DNA of 64,000 bases. It comes from Yoonia sp. (lineage in GTDB: Bacteria; Pseudomonadota; Alphaproteobacteria; Rhodobacterales; Rhodobacteraceae). Below are positions 45,610 to 54,320 of the stretch, piece after piece. Made by a program: the position numbers and the translations under genes. The number at the start of each line of letters is the position of its first letter. Positions within the stretch are counted from its first letter, which is position 1. A model generated the notes under the pieces. It was not told where the DNA came from. It did no database searches and saw only the letters and a program-made list of their open reading frames with translations. The stretch is from positions 496,001 to 560,000 of the forward strand of contig NZ_JAGYJK010000018.1 in assembly GCF_018402175.1 (NCBI RefSeq), written 5' to 3'.

Positions 45610-45635
45610 GTAAGGTGGGTCTTGACCCACCCTAC
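45610..45635. repeat. REP-like palindrome P2 (on the miaB stop codon)
   Basis: GTAAGGTGGGTCT joined to TGACCCACCCTAC, one mismatch from a perfect palindrome. On the minus strand it contains the TAG stop of miaB (45634-45632). It belongs to the family at 40319 and 48419. Confidence 0.88.
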
Positions 45636-46942
45636 CCGATCAATTCACCCTTGAGCGAATTGGCGCTGTCCTGCACGATCCGCACACGGCGCACCTGCCC
45701 CAGCACCGTGACGGGGGCATCGGCATAGACGGCATGCAGATATTCGGATTTGCCGATCATCTGGCCCGCCTCGCGGCCAGCCTTTTCGAACAAAACCTTG
45801 ACCTCGCGGCCGATCATGCTGGCCTGGGTCTGTTGTTGCTGGTCGCGCAGCAGAGCCTGCAGGCGCTGCAGCCGTTCGTTCATGACATCATCGGGCAGCT
45901 GCGGTTTCTCGGCAGCCGGCGTGCCGGGGCGGGTGGAATATTTGAACGAATAGGCCTGCCCGTAATGCACATCGCGCACCAGTTGCAGCGTGTCCTCGAA
46001 ATCCTGATCCGTCTCGCCGGGGAAACCCACGATGAAATCGCCTGACAGCAGGATATCGGGGCGCGCGGTGCGGATCCGGTCGATCAAGCGCAGGTATTCC
46101 GCTGCCGTATGTTTGCGGTTCATCGCCTTGAGGATACGGTCAGACCCCGATTGCACCGGCAAATGCAGATAGGGCATCAGTTTGTCGCAGGTGCCATGCG
46201 CGTCGATCAGCGCCTGATCCATGTCATTGGGGTGGCTGGTGGTGAAGCGGATACGTTTCAGCCCGTCGATCTCGGCCAAGGCCCAGATCAGGCCCGCCAG
46301 CCCGCGCTCATGCCCGTGATAGGCGTTCACATTCTGGCCCAGCAGCGTCAGTTCGCGCACGCCCGCATCGACCAGTTCACGCGCCTCGCGCAGGATACGG
46401 TCGGCGGGGCGCGAGACCTCGGCCCCGCGGGTATAAGGCACGACGCAGAAGGCGCAGAATTTGTCGCAGCCTTCCTGCACGGTCAAAAACGCGGTCGGAC
46501 CGCGTTTGGCCTTTGATCGTGTCTTCAGCGTCTCGAATTTGTCATCATCGGGAAAATCGGTGTCAAGCGCCTTGGCACCCCCCTGCACGGCCGCATCCAT
46601 CGCGGGCAGGCGATGATAGCTTTGTGGCCCGACCACCAGATCGACCATCGGCTGGCGGCGCATGATCTCTGCCCCCTCGGCCTGTGCGACGCAGCCTGCC
46701 ACGCCGATTTTCAGATCGGGTTTCGCGTCTTTCAGCACCTTCATGCGGCCCAGTTCGGAATAGACCTTTTCCGCCGCCTTTTCGCGGATATGGCACGTGT
46801 TCAGCAGGATCATATCCGCGTCTTCGGCATGGTCGGTCTGCACATAGCCCTGCCCGCCCAGCGCCTCGGCCATGCGTTCGCTGTCATAGACGTTCATCTG
46901 GCAGCCATAGGTCTTGATAAAGAGCTTTTTGGGCGCAGTCAT
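45632..46942 (-). CDS. miaB: tRNA-2-methylthio-N6-dimethylallyladenosine synthase
   Basis: 436-aa radical-SAM methylthiotransferase modifying A37. The N-terminal cluster cysteines are in [24 protein letters not shown] and [12 protein letters not shown]; the radical-SAM CX3CX2C is [16 protein letters not shown]; a C-terminal TRAM domain ends the protein. ATG 46942 gives [15 protein letters not shown]; an in-frame opening at 47173 is rejected. The stop codon lies inside REP-like palindrome P2. It is upstream of phoH on the same strand. Confidence 0.96.
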   Translation of the reverse strand: MTAPKKLFIKTYGCQMNVYDSERMAEALGGQGYVQTDHAEDADMILLNTCHIREKAAEKVYSELGRMKVLKDAKPDLKIGVAGCVAQAEGAEIMRRQPMVDLVVGPQSYHRLPAMDAAVQGGAKALDTDFPDDDKFETLKTRSKAKRGPTAFLTVQEGCDKFCAFCVVPYTRGAEVSRPADRILREARELVDAGVRELTLLGQNVNAYHGHERGLAGLIWALAEIDGLKRIRFTTSHPNDMDQALIDAHGTCDKLMPYLHLPVQSGSDRILKAMNRKHTAAEYLRLIDRIRTARPDILLSGDFIVGFPGETDQDFEDTLQLVRDVHYGQAYSFKYSTRPGTPAAEKPQLPDDVMNERLQRLQALLRDQQQQTQASMIGREVKVLFEKAGREAGQMIGKSEYLHAVYADAPVTVLGQVRRVRIVQDSANSLKGELIG

Positions 46943-47053
46943 GGGTTCGATCCGGTGCTGAGGTTGGGGGCGTTCTAGCGGCTTGGGGCTTTGCTTGCAA
47001 TGCGGCGCGATCTGGCACAATTTGCGCGTGTCTTTCACGGATGCCCGCCGCCC

Positions 47054-47911
47054 ATGCATTACCCCAACCTGTCCGCCCTGACCGCCGATAAAACGCGCGC
47101 CCTGTCCAAAGGGCCTGTCTGCCTGATCCTGATCGAAGATCAGGTCGCGGTAGAGCAAACGATCCGGCATCATGCGGCCCTTGGCTTTGGCACGCTGATC
47201 GCGTTCTGCGATCCGGCCATCGCCCTACCTGCGGATGTCGCACTGCACCGCGTCGATCATGACGTGACCCAGCCAGAGGCCCTGCCCCAGATCATCAACA
47301 CCATTAGCGCAGCCGCGCGTCGTGCGTGGATATATTACTGCTATAACGCCGAATTCCTGTTCTTTCCTTTCAGCGCGGATCGCAATCTGCGCGAGATGCT
47401 GACCTTCGTGACCGAAGAACGGCGCGACAGCGTGATGACCCATGTGATCGACCTATATGCGCGCGATCTGACCACCCATCCCGATGCGGTAGACCTCGAA
47501 GAGGCATGGTTCGACAGTGCGGGCTATTTTGCAATTCCGCGGCGTGATCCAGCGGGTGCTCTACTTGACCGGCAGGTGGATATCTGCGGCGGCCTGCGCT
47601 GGCGGTTTGAGGACCATGTCCCACCCGCACGCCGCAGGCTGGACCGTGTCGCCCTGTTCCGCGCGGCCAAGGGCGTGGTCATGGGGCCGGATCACCGGTT
47701 CAGCGATCCAGAATACAACACCTATGCCTGCCCATGGCACCACAGCGTGACCGCCGCCATCTGTTCGTTCCGCGCGGCCAAGGCTTTGCGGCGCAACCCT
47801 GGCAGCCGCGATGCTATAGCCACGTTTCACTGGCCAAAATCGGTGCGTTTTACATGGCAGGCGCAGCAATTGCTGGATCTGGGGATGATGGAGCCTGGGC
47901 AATGGTTCTGA
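47054..47911 (+). CDS. Hypothetical protein, possibly glycosyltransferase-like
   Basis: 285 aa from the ATG at 47054 ([16 protein letters not shown]); a TTG at 46991 would add 21 less typical residues. The segment [20 protein letters not shown] resembles the start of GT2/GT92-like domains that handle a nearby acceptor, and the C-terminal half ends in a [20 protein letters not shown] helix. No catalytic DXD is certain. It is divergent from miaB. Its last 62 bases overlap the convergent RAYT-like gene. The function is not assigned. Confidence 0.6.
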   Translation: MHYPNLSALTADKTRALSKGPVCLILIEDQVAVEQTIRHHAALGFGTLIAFCDPAIALPADVALHRVDHDVTQPEALPQIINTISAAARRAWIYYCYNAEFLFFPFSADRNLREMLTFVTEERRDSVMTHVIDLYARDLTTHPDAVDLEEAWFDSAGYFAIPRRDPAGALLDRQVDICGGLRWRFEDHVPPARRRLDRVALFRAAKGVVMGPDHRFSDPEYNTYACPWHHSVTAAICSFRAAKALRRNPGSRDAIATFHWPKSVRFTWQAQQLLDLGMMEPGQWF

Positions 47912-48383
47912 ACGTCGCGCCTTTGTCGTGATGCCATGATGCATAGGGCCAGTCGGTCGCGCGGCGCACCAGCCCTGCGCGGACAGGGGCCGTGGTGATC
48001 AGATGCAGATGCAGTGCAAAATCGCCATCATCCCGGATCACATGTTCCCAGAACCGGCGCTGCCAGATGCCTTTTTCGCCACGGCGTTTCTGCACCGCGG
48101 TCAGATTGTCAGGCACAGGCAGATGCCGCGAAAATGTGGATTTGATCATCCGCCAGCGCCCCGAAAAATCGGCATCACCCGCAGGCAATGTCCAGATCAT
48201 GTGGAGTTCGGCAGGCAGGATCACGGCCGCATCGATACGGAACGGCGATTGTTTGCGGCACAGGCGCACCGCATCGCGCAGCAGGCCGATCCGCGCCGTC
48301 AGCAGGTCGGACCGCTGGTCCTGCAAACGGACGGTAAAGAAATAGGTCCCGCCGGGGACATAGCGCCGGATATACTGTGACAT
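47850..48383 (-). CDS. REP-associated tyrosine transposase-like protein, catalytic residues lost
   Basis: 177 aa. Family features of RAYTs (Y1 transposase, IS200-like fold) are clear: YIRRYVPGGTYFFTVRLQDQ, DAAVILPAELHMIWTLPAGD, FSGRWRMIKSTFSRHLP and GIWQRRFWEHVIRDDGDFAL. The HUH motif normally HMH or HLH here reads ELH, and the catalytic Tyr position (family HVDYIHYNPV) reads HLHLITTAPV, so both His and Tyr are missing. It is therefore likely inactive as a nuclease, or repurposed as a DNA-binding protein. Palindrome P3 lies 36 bp upstream of its start. Confidence 0.82.
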   Translation of the reverse strand: MSQYIRRYVPGGTYFFTVRLQDQRSDLLTARIGLLRDAVRLCRKQSPFRIDAAVILPAELHMIWTLPAGDADFSGRWRMIKSTFSRHLPVPDNLTAVQKRRGEKGIWQRRFWEHVIRDDGDFALHLHLITTAPVRAGLVRRATDWPYASWHHDKGATFRTIAQAPSSPDPAIAAPAM

Positions 48384-48418
48384 CCGGTCAGCTTGCGGCA
48401 GAATGGTTAATTCATCGT

Positions 48419-48444
48419 GTAGGGTGGATTGAAATCCACCTTAC
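48419..48444. repeat. REP-like palindrome P3 (on the irr stop codon, beside the RAYT gene)
   Basis: GTAGGGTGGATTG joined to AAATCCACCTTAC, a near-perfect palindrome (two mismatched pairs). On the minus strand it contains the irr stop TAA (48443-48441) and it sits just upstream of the RAYT-like gene, the classical RAYT/REP arrangement. Confidence 0.88.
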
Positions 48445-48857
48445 TTGCGGCGCAGCCGGATCACGACATCGACCGATGCAATCTCGGCCCCTGCGGGCGC
48501 ATGCGGCAGGCGGCGGATTTCCAGCTGGTCGGCGGGAGCATCCGTCAGGCTGGCCGTGTCTTCCCAATAGAAATGCGGATGATCGGTCATATTGGTGTCG
48601 AAATAGCTTTTCGAGCCATCGACCGTGATCTCGCGCATCAGGCCGGCATCGCAAAAGGCGCGCAAAGTGTTGTAAACCGTGGCCAGCGACACCTTTTCGC
48701 CCGCGGCACTGGCGGCATCGAACAGGCTTTCGGCGGTGACATGGCGGTTCTGCCCGTCGCCCACCAACAGGTCAGCCAGCGTCAGCCGCTGCCGCGTCGG
48801 GCGCAAGCCTGCGCCTGCCAGCCAGTCGGTTCCGCGGTGATTGTCCATGTCTTTCAT
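48441..48857 (-). CDS. irr: Iron response regulator Irr (Fur family)
   Basis: 138 aa. Winged helix: GLRPTRQRLTLADLLVGDG and KVSLATVYNTLRAFCDAGL. The Irr-type motif DHPHFYWED replaces the Fur metal site. In Alphaproteobacteria Irr senses haem status and represses haem and iron-use genes under iron limitation. It is divergent from fabA across 148 bp, the conserved irr-fabA neighbourhood of this order. Confidence 0.9.
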   Translation of the reverse strand: MKDMDNHRGTDWLAGAGLRPTRQRLTLADLLVGDGQNRHVTAESLFDAASAAGEKVSLATVYNTLRAFCDAGLMREITVDGSKSYFDTNMTDHPHFYWEDTASLTDAPADQLEIRRLPHAPAGAEIASVDVVIRLRRK

Positions 48858-49005
48858 CAGGCCTGCCCCTTGTCCTGATCCTAATATGCGAGGAAACCCG
48901 TGAAAATCAAATGAAAAGACACAGCCGCGCCCTTGGTCTTGCCCTTGTGGATCGCGGGATGCTAGTCATCATCGCAACATTGCAACCCAGAACGAGACCC
49001 CCGCC

Positions 49006-49515
49006 ATGGCCGATTTCCCCACCAGTTTCGACAAAGAAGCCCTTTTGCAATGCGCCCGTGGCGAATTGTTCGGCCCCGGCAATGCGCAACTGCCCGCGCC
49101 GCCGATGCTGATGATGGACCGGATCACCGCCATTTCCGGCGACGGCGGCTTGCACGGCAAGGGCCATGTGGTGGCCGAATTCGACATCACGCCGGATTTG
49201 TGGTTTTTTGACTGCCATTTCCCGGGCAACCCGATCATGCCGGGCTGTCTGGGGCTGGACGGGCTGTGGCAGCTGACCGGGTTCAACCTTGGCTGGCGCG
49301 GCTGGCAAGGGCGCGGCTATGCTTTGGGCGTGGGCGAGGTCAAGCTGACCGGCATGGTCCGCCCCGACCGCAAGATGCTGACCTACAAGGTCGATTTCAC
49401 GAAAGCCCTGCAAACCCGCCGCCTGACGATGGGCGTGGCCAACGGCATCGTCGAGGCTGATGGGGAAGTGATCTATCAGGTGACGGATATGAAGGTGGCG
49501 CTGAGCGAGAGTTAA
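49006..49515 (+). CDS. fabA: 3-hydroxydecanoyl-ACP dehydratase/isomerase
   Basis: 169 aa. The hot-dog fold active site [20 protein letters not shown] carries the catalytic His, and the second acid lies in the same stretch (GLDGLWQL). FabA dehydrates 3-hydroxydecanoyl-ACP and isomerises the double bond, starting unsaturated fatty acid synthesis together with FabB. The partner fabB is 2.7 kb downstream, separated by a foreign insertion. Confidence 0.96.
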   Translation: MADFPTSFDKEALLQCARGELFGPGNAQLPAPPMLMMDRITAISGDGGLHGKGHVVAEFDITPDLWFFDCHFPGNPIMPGCLGLDGLWQLTGFNLGWRGWQGRGYALGVGEVKLTGMVRPDRKMLTYKVDFTKALQTRRLTMGVANGIVEADGEVIYQVTDMKVALSES

Positions 49516-49627
49516 ATCCTTTTTGTTTCATAACCAACCAGTGTCAAAACTTAGGCGTACCTCGACTGTTTCGACAATGTAACTTCGACGACAGCGACTT
49601 TCACAAAGTAAGAAGAACCAAAGCTTC

Positions 49628-49708
49628 ATGAGATTGGTCAATCTGCTTTTACTCGGCGCAACAACTGACGGTGTTGCTCAGATCGGCCTTTTTATTGATA
49701 GGGGGTAA
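49628..49708 (+). CDS. 26-residue hydrophobic ORF upstream of the KAP NTPase gene
   Basis: ATG AGA TTG to TAA encodes MRLVNLLLLGATTDGVAQIG then LFIDRG. It is hydrophobic with a positive start, ends 5 bp before the KAP start and lies in the same lower-G+C segment. It could be a leader peptide, a small membrane partner or a chance ORF. No ribosome site is obvious (CAAAGCTTC before the ATG). It matches no family I know. Confidence 0.3.
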   Translation: MRLVNLLLLGATTDGVAQIGLFIDRG

Positions 49709-50763
49709 TTGATTTGAATGGTATAGTGCTGCCCGCCGAAGATGCTTGGAAAGACGACAAGCTCGGTTATAGTGAGATTGGTCACGCGTTCACCAACCTT
49801 ATTCAGTCGCTTGACACAGAAAAAGTCATTTCTATCGAGGCTGGGTTTGGTCGTGGAAAAACATTTTTCCGCCGAGCTTGGGCAGAGCAGTTACGGTCGG
49901 CGGGAGAAGTCGTAATTGAAGTTGACCTGCAGCAGTCTGATCATTCAGGTGATCCCCTCATTACCCTGCTCGGAGCGCTGGTAGACGCAATACCCAAAGG
50001 CACAAACACAACAGGTCAGCGAGCATTGGAGTCCGCGAAGAAGGTTGGAGCGCTATCTTTTCGTGCACTCACCCGTGCCATCCTCCGAGAAGGCGCCGAG
50101 GAAGTCTTTGAAACGTTAAGCGATGCTGCCATCGACCAATTAAAAGATTTCGACGCGCTTGATGACATTATTAAAGGCGTTGGCGGCGAGATGTCGAAAG
50201 TGGCCGGACAACTCATCGCATCACAGATGGCCGCTGAAAGGGTTCGAAAAACAGAACTTCCCAACCAGCTTGAAGCTCTGCGGAACGCGCTCATTGATGG
50301 CACACAAAGCGAACGAGTTGTAGTGATAATTGATGAGTTGGATCGCTGCCACCCCGAATATGCGATTTCTTTTTTGGAATCGACAAAACTCATCTTCGGC
50401 CGGTCTGGCTTCGTATTCTGTTTAATGGTCAACTCAGCCTATTTAGAAAATCTTGCAAGGCATAGGTTCGGCGTCGCGCAGGATGATGAAAAATACCTAG
50501 ACAAGTTTGTAGACATCAGACTGAAGCTTGCCCCTCAAAACGAGACTTTCAAGGCGGCTGTTTATGAAATGGCGTGTGATTTACCTTTAAAGATCGCTTA
50601 CGGCGATAATGAAGCATTTTCAGTAAAGCGCGCAGCGGAACTGGCTAGCACACTTGCAGTCGAGTGTGGCTTTTCCATACGCAAGACCAAGCGAGTATTG
50701 CTGAAGATTGAACTTGCTTTGCGCTGCTACGCGGATCGGCCCTTAGAGGCTGATTTGAAACTA

Positions 50764-51677
50764 ATTGAGTGAGTTCAGCAGGTTGTGCTTCTGTTCGGGT
50801 ATGAAGCTGAACGGAGATCACGATGGCCTGGACCGAACTCACCCGACGCCAACATGCCCGAGTGGGCGACAAGTATGCAAGCGATCTGACAGACCCCGAA
50901 TGGGCACTGATCGCGCCCTTCATGCCAGCACCCAAGACCACGGGCAGACCCCGCACCACAAGCTTGCGCGACGTGTTCGACGCGATCCTCTACATGGCTA
51001 CGACCGGGTGCCAGTGGCGGATGCTGCCAAACGACTTTCCGGCGGTATCGACTGTGCGGGGCTATTTCTATGCTTGGCGCAACGACGGTTTTCTCGATGA
51101 GATGAACCGCAAGCTGGTTGAAGCCGCGCGGCTGGCGGAGGGCCGCAAAGCCCAGCCGACAGCGGGCATCATCGACAGCCAAAGTGTAAAAACCACGGAA
51201 AGTGGAGGGGTTAGCGGATATGATGCCGGAAAAAGGGTCAAGGGCCGCAAGCGCCATATCGTCACTGACACGACCGGATTGCTCGTCGGTCTCGAGGTCC
51301 ACAGCGCCGAAATTCAGGACCGTGACGGCGCGCCGGATGTGCTGAAAGCCGTCGCCGCGCGCTATCCCATGCTGCGTCATATCTTTGCCGATGGTGGCTA
51401 CGCAGGCCCCAAACTGCGGGAGGCGCTGAAAGCCATCGGACGCTGGAGCGTCCAGATCGTCAAACGCTCGGACGCGGCACAAGGGTTTGAAGTCTTACCC
51501 CGCCGATGGGTCGTGGAGCGCACCCTTGCCTGGCTCGGGCGATGCCGCCGCCTGTCAAAGGATTGGGAGAAATCCATCGCCAGCGCAGAGGCTTGGGTGC
51601 TCATCGCCCATATTCGCCGCGTGACCCGCCACCTTGCAAGGAACTGAAAACGCTCGCTGAGTTTTGAATCAGACTCT
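50764..51677 (+). mobile_element. IS5-family insertion sequence (IS427/IS1031-like)
   Basis: About 914 bp. The right end reads TTTTGAATCAGACTCT; its reverse complement (GAGTCTGATTCA) partly matches the left GAGTGAGTTCA at 50767, giving imperfect inverted ends. The host TA is present on both sides (50762-50763 and 51678-51679), which fits the 2-3 bp duplication of this group. It carries one transposase gene. Exact ends may shift by a few bases. Confidence 0.85.
50823..51647 (+). CDS. IS5-family transposase
   Basis: 274-aa DDE transposase in one frame. An N-terminal DUF4096 domain (LTDPEWALIAPFMP, GCQWRMLPNDFPAVSTV) is followed by the DDE core: GIIDSQSVKTTESGG (D), HIFADGGYAGPKL (D) and RWVVERTLAWLGRCRRLSKD (E). 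The N-terminus MAWTELTRRQHAR and the length are normal, with no frameshift, so it may be active. It interrupts the KAP NTPase gene in the same orientation. Confidence 0.95.
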   Translation: MAWTELTRRQHARVGDKYASDLTDPEWALIAPFMPAPKTTGRPRTTSLRDVFDAILYMATTGCQWRMLPNDFPAVSTVRGYFYAWRNDGFLDEMNRKLVEAARLAEGRKAQPTAGIIDSQSVKTTESGGVSGYDAGKRVKGRKRHIVTDTTGLLVGLEVHSAEIQDRDGAPDVLKAVAARYPMLRHIFADGGYAGPKLREALKAIGRWSVQIVKRSDAAQGFEVLPRRWVVERTLAWLGRCRRLSKDWEKSIASAEAWVLIAHIRRVTRHLARN

Positions 51678-52188
51678 TAGATGCGCCTTTACTCGTATTT
51701 ATGGCATTCAAAGATGAGAGGCCAGATATTGTTAAAGAAAGCCACCTGCCACGTAGCTTTCTAACTCCTGAGGAGGGCAAAAAGCAATCAGATACATCAC
51801 ACAATGATCTGGTTCGCTTTGTTGATGAAAAAAAGTTAGACTATGAAAGGAACGCTCTGATTAAGGGTAAGGCAGCCGAGCTCTTAGAACTACCAGAGGA
51901 TCGCTACCTCAATCCTGAAGGCCACAATTACAAGCCTTGGGCACGGGCATTTATTGCTTTAGCGCCTCACTACATTCCATCCCATAGGAAAGCGCTCGAC
52001 GGTGTCGCTTCTGTGCTGGTCACATAATCCTCTAATCAATTTGTCATATGGCATAGTTAATCAGCAGTAGCGATGGCGGTGATCACAAAAGCCAAAGCCT
52101 GTTGTCCAACTTTCGTTGCACCCCCTCCCCCACTTGCCCCGCCCCCTCCTCTCCCCTACACACAACCAAAGCCAGTTAGGGAGGCCGC

Positions 52189-53418
52189 ATGCGCCGTGTT
52201 GTCATCACCGGGTTGGGGATCGTCTCGCCCATCGGGAATAATGCCACCGAAGTCACCGCCGCGCTGAAGGCCGGCACGTCCGGCATCGTCGCAAGCGCGG
52301 AAATGGCCGAACACGGCTTTCGCAGCCGCGTGGCCGGCACGCTCAAGATCGACGTGGCCGATCATGTGGACAAGCGCACTTTGCGCTTCATGGGCCCCGG
52401 TGCCGCCTATGCCCATATCGCGATGGGCCAGGCGATTGCCGATGCAGGGCTGACGCCTGACCAGATCGTCAACCCGATGACCGGCCTGATCGCAGGGTCA
52501 GGCGGGCCGTCCACCTCGGCCATGTTCGCCGCCCATAACGTCGTGACCGAAACGGGCGCAACCAAGCGGATCGGGCCGTTTGCGGTGCCCAAATGCATGT
52601 CCTCGACCATCAGCGCGAATCTGGCGACGGCGCATCAGATCAAGGGGATGAATTTCTCGATCACCTCGGCCTGTTCCACGTCCCTGCATTGCATCGGGAT
52701 GGCCGCACAGCAGGTGGCACTTGGTACGCAGGACATCATGTTCGCGGGCGGCGGCGAGGAATTGGACTGGACCCTGTCCTGCCTGTTCGACGCGATGGGT
52801 GCGATGTCGTCGAAATACAACGATACGCCACAGCGCGCGAGCCGGGCGTTCGACGCAGGCCGCGACGGTTTCGTGATCGCGGGCGGCGGCGCGATGGTGG
52901 TGCTGGAAACGCTGGACGGCGCCTTGGCACGCGGTGCGAAGATTTACGCCGAGGTGACCGGTTTCGCGGCCACATCCGACGGGGCCGATATGGTCGCCCC
53001 TTCGGGCGAAGGCGGCGAACGTGCAATGCGCGGCGCGCTGCGCACCCTGCCAGAGGGGCGCAAGATCAGCTATATCAACGCGCATGGCACATCGACCCCG
53101 GTGGGCGACGTGGGCGAGGTCGAGGCCGTGCGCCGCGTCTTTGGCCGCGGCACGACCCCGCCGATCAGTTCCACAAAATCCATGACCGGCCACAGCCAGG
53201 GCGCGACAGGCGCACAAGAAGCAATCTATTGCCTGCTGATGTTGCAGGACGATTTCATCGCGCCGTCGATCAACGTGGAAACGCTGGACCCTGCCCTTGA
53301 TCCGGCCGAAATTGCGACGGTGCGCGTGGACAATGCGGGGCTTGACACGGTGATGACCAATTCCTTCGGCTTTGGCGGGACCAACGGGTCGATGCTTTTG
53401 TCGAAATATCAAGGGTAA
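52189..53418 (+). CDS. fabB: 3-oxoacyl-ACP synthase I
   Basis: 409-aa condensing enzyme. Active site Cys in [14 protein letters not shown], His in [12 protein letters not shown] and His in [14 protein letters not shown]. FabB elongates the cis-3 unsaturated intermediate made by FabA. GGGAGG precedes the ATG. The 160 bp upstream include a striking C-rich run (about 52120-52160, CCCCCTCCCCCACTTGCCCC). It is followed 4 bp later by fabI. Confidence 0.96.
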   Translation: MRRVVITGLGIVSPIGNNATEVTAALKAGTSGIVASAEMAEHGFRSRVAGTLKIDVADHVDKRTLRFMGPGAAYAHIAMGQAIADAGLTPDQIVNPMTGLIAGSGGPSTSAMFAAHNVVTETGATKRIGPFAVPKCMSSTISANLATAHQIKGMNFSITSACSTSLHCIGMAAQQVALGTQDIMFAGGGEELDWTLSCLFDAMGAMSSKYNDTPQRASRAFDAGRDGFVIAGGGAMVVLETLDGALARGAKIYAEVTGFAATSDGADMVAPSGEGGERAMRGALRTLPEGRKISYINAHGTSTPVGDVGEVEAVRRVFGRGTTPPISSTKSMTGHSQGATGAQEAIYCLLMLQDDFIAPSINVETLDPALDPAEIATVRVDNAGLDTVMTNSFGFGGTNGSMLLSKYQG

Positions 53419-53422
53419 GACG

Positions 53423-54214
53423 ATGACGATCACATTGCAGGGCAAACGCGGGCTGATCATGGGCGTGGCCAATGAACGGTCCATCGCCTGGGGCATCGCC
53501 AAGGCGATGGCTGATGCGGGGGCAGAGCTTGCTTTTTCCTATCAGGGCGAGGCGTTCGGCAAACGGCTGGAACCGCTGGCGCAATCGGTCGGCTCCAGCA
53601 TGATGGTCGATGTCGATGTGACAGACGAAGCCAGCATGGACGCCGCCTTTGCGATGATCAAAGACACATGGGGCACGCTGGATTTCGTCGTCCATGCCAT
53701 CGCTTTTTCCGACAAGAATGAATTGGCAGGCCGGATCATCGACACGAGCCGCGAGAATTTCAAAAACTCGCTGACGATTTCGTGCTATTCGTTCATCGAC
53801 GTGGCCAAACGGGCCTCCGACCTGATGCCCGACGGCGGCACCTTGCTTACGCTGACCTATCAGGGGTCCAACCGCGTCACGCCATTCTATAACGTGATGG
53901 GCGTGGCCAAGGCCGCACTGGAATCCGCCACCCGCTATCTGGCCAATGATCTGGGTCCACAAGGCATCCGCGTCAACGCGATCAGCCCCGGCCCGATGAA
54001 AACCCTGGCCGGTGCCGCGATCGGCGGCGCGCGCAAGACTTACAAGCACACGGAAATGAACACGCCGCTCCGCGCAAACGCCACGCTAGAGGCCGTGGGC
54101 GGCACCGCCGTCTATCTCGCCTCGGACGCAGGGGCCTGCACCACTGGCGAGATCATCCGCGTCGATGGCGGTTTCCACGTGCTGGGAATGCCACAGCCCG
54201 ACCATCTGGTCTGA
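53423..54214 (+). CDS. fabI: Enoyl-ACP reductase (NADH)
   Basis: 263-aa short-chain dehydrogenase of the FabI type. The NADH site is IMGVANERSIAWGIAKAM and the catalytic region is TPFYNVMGVAKAALESA (Tyr and Lys spaced as in FabI). ATG 53423 gives MTITLQGKRGLIMG; it sits 4 bp after fabB. It reduces the enoyl-ACP in the last elongation step. An intergenic repeat broken by an IS follows it. Confidence 0.95.
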   Translation: MTITLQGKRGLIMGVANERSIAWGIAKAMADAGAELAFSYQGEAFGKRLEPLAQSVGSSMMVDVDVTDEASMDAAFAMIKDTWGTLDFVVHAIAFSDKNELAGRIIDTSRENFKNSLTISCYSFIDVAKRASDLMPDGGTLLTLTYQGSNRVTPFYNVMGVAKAALESATRYLANDLGPQGIRVNAISPGPMKTLAGAAIGGARKTYKHTEMNTPLRANATLEAVGGTAVYLASDAGACTTGEIIRVDGGFHVLGMPQPDHLV

Positions 54215-54220
54215 GACCCC

Positions 54221-54320
54221 GACTTCTTATTTCCAAAAATACTCCGGGGTGAAGGCGCACCAGCGCCGATGGGCAGCGCCCCAATGCGGCTTTGCCGCAG
54301 CGCTCCGCGCGGGGATATTT
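54221..54320. repeat. Dispersed intergenic repeat, R1-spacer-R2 (copy E), split by an IS
   Basis: R1 (GACTTCTTATTTCCAAAAAT) starts 6 bp after fabI; a GC-rich spacer with a GCGGCTTTGCCGC hairpin follows; R2 begins CGCGGGGATATTT and is cut at 54320. The rest (ATTTATTCTCGGAAGATG) is at 55818-55835, after the IS. The order is inverted relative to copy B. Confidence 0.8.

Larger units (their letters stand above)
49714..52027 (+). pseudogene. KAP-family P-loop NTPase gene interrupted by an IS5-type element
   Basis: The 5' part (49714-50763) encodes 350 residues: Walker A EAGFGRGKTFFRRAWAEQL (about residues 44-62), Walker B VVVIIDELDRCHPEYAISF and IKLFG-like STKLIFGRSGFVFCLMV, as in KAP NTPases. 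The 3' part (51680-52027) continues in frame as DAPLLVFMAFKDERPDIVKE for 115 residues. Removing 50764-51679 gives one 465-codon ORF. KAP proteins are membrane- or nucleic-acid-associated NTPases often found in defence islands and prophages (for example QatA). The start is probably TTG 49714 after GGGGG; GTG 49726 is an alternative. The lower G+C content than fabA and fabB indicates transfer. Only a truncated 352-residue product can now be made. Confidence 0.85.

Noticed and set aside
46942-46985. GGTTCGATCC, a tRNA T-loop-like string upstream of miaB
   Set aside because: No acceptor stem, anticodon arm or D-loop could be found around it.
52115-52165. C-rich tract before fabB, considered as a G-quadruplex or protein-binding site
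   Set aside because: The minus strand could form G-rich structures, but the tract is irregular and at the edge of the insertion; I see no further support.
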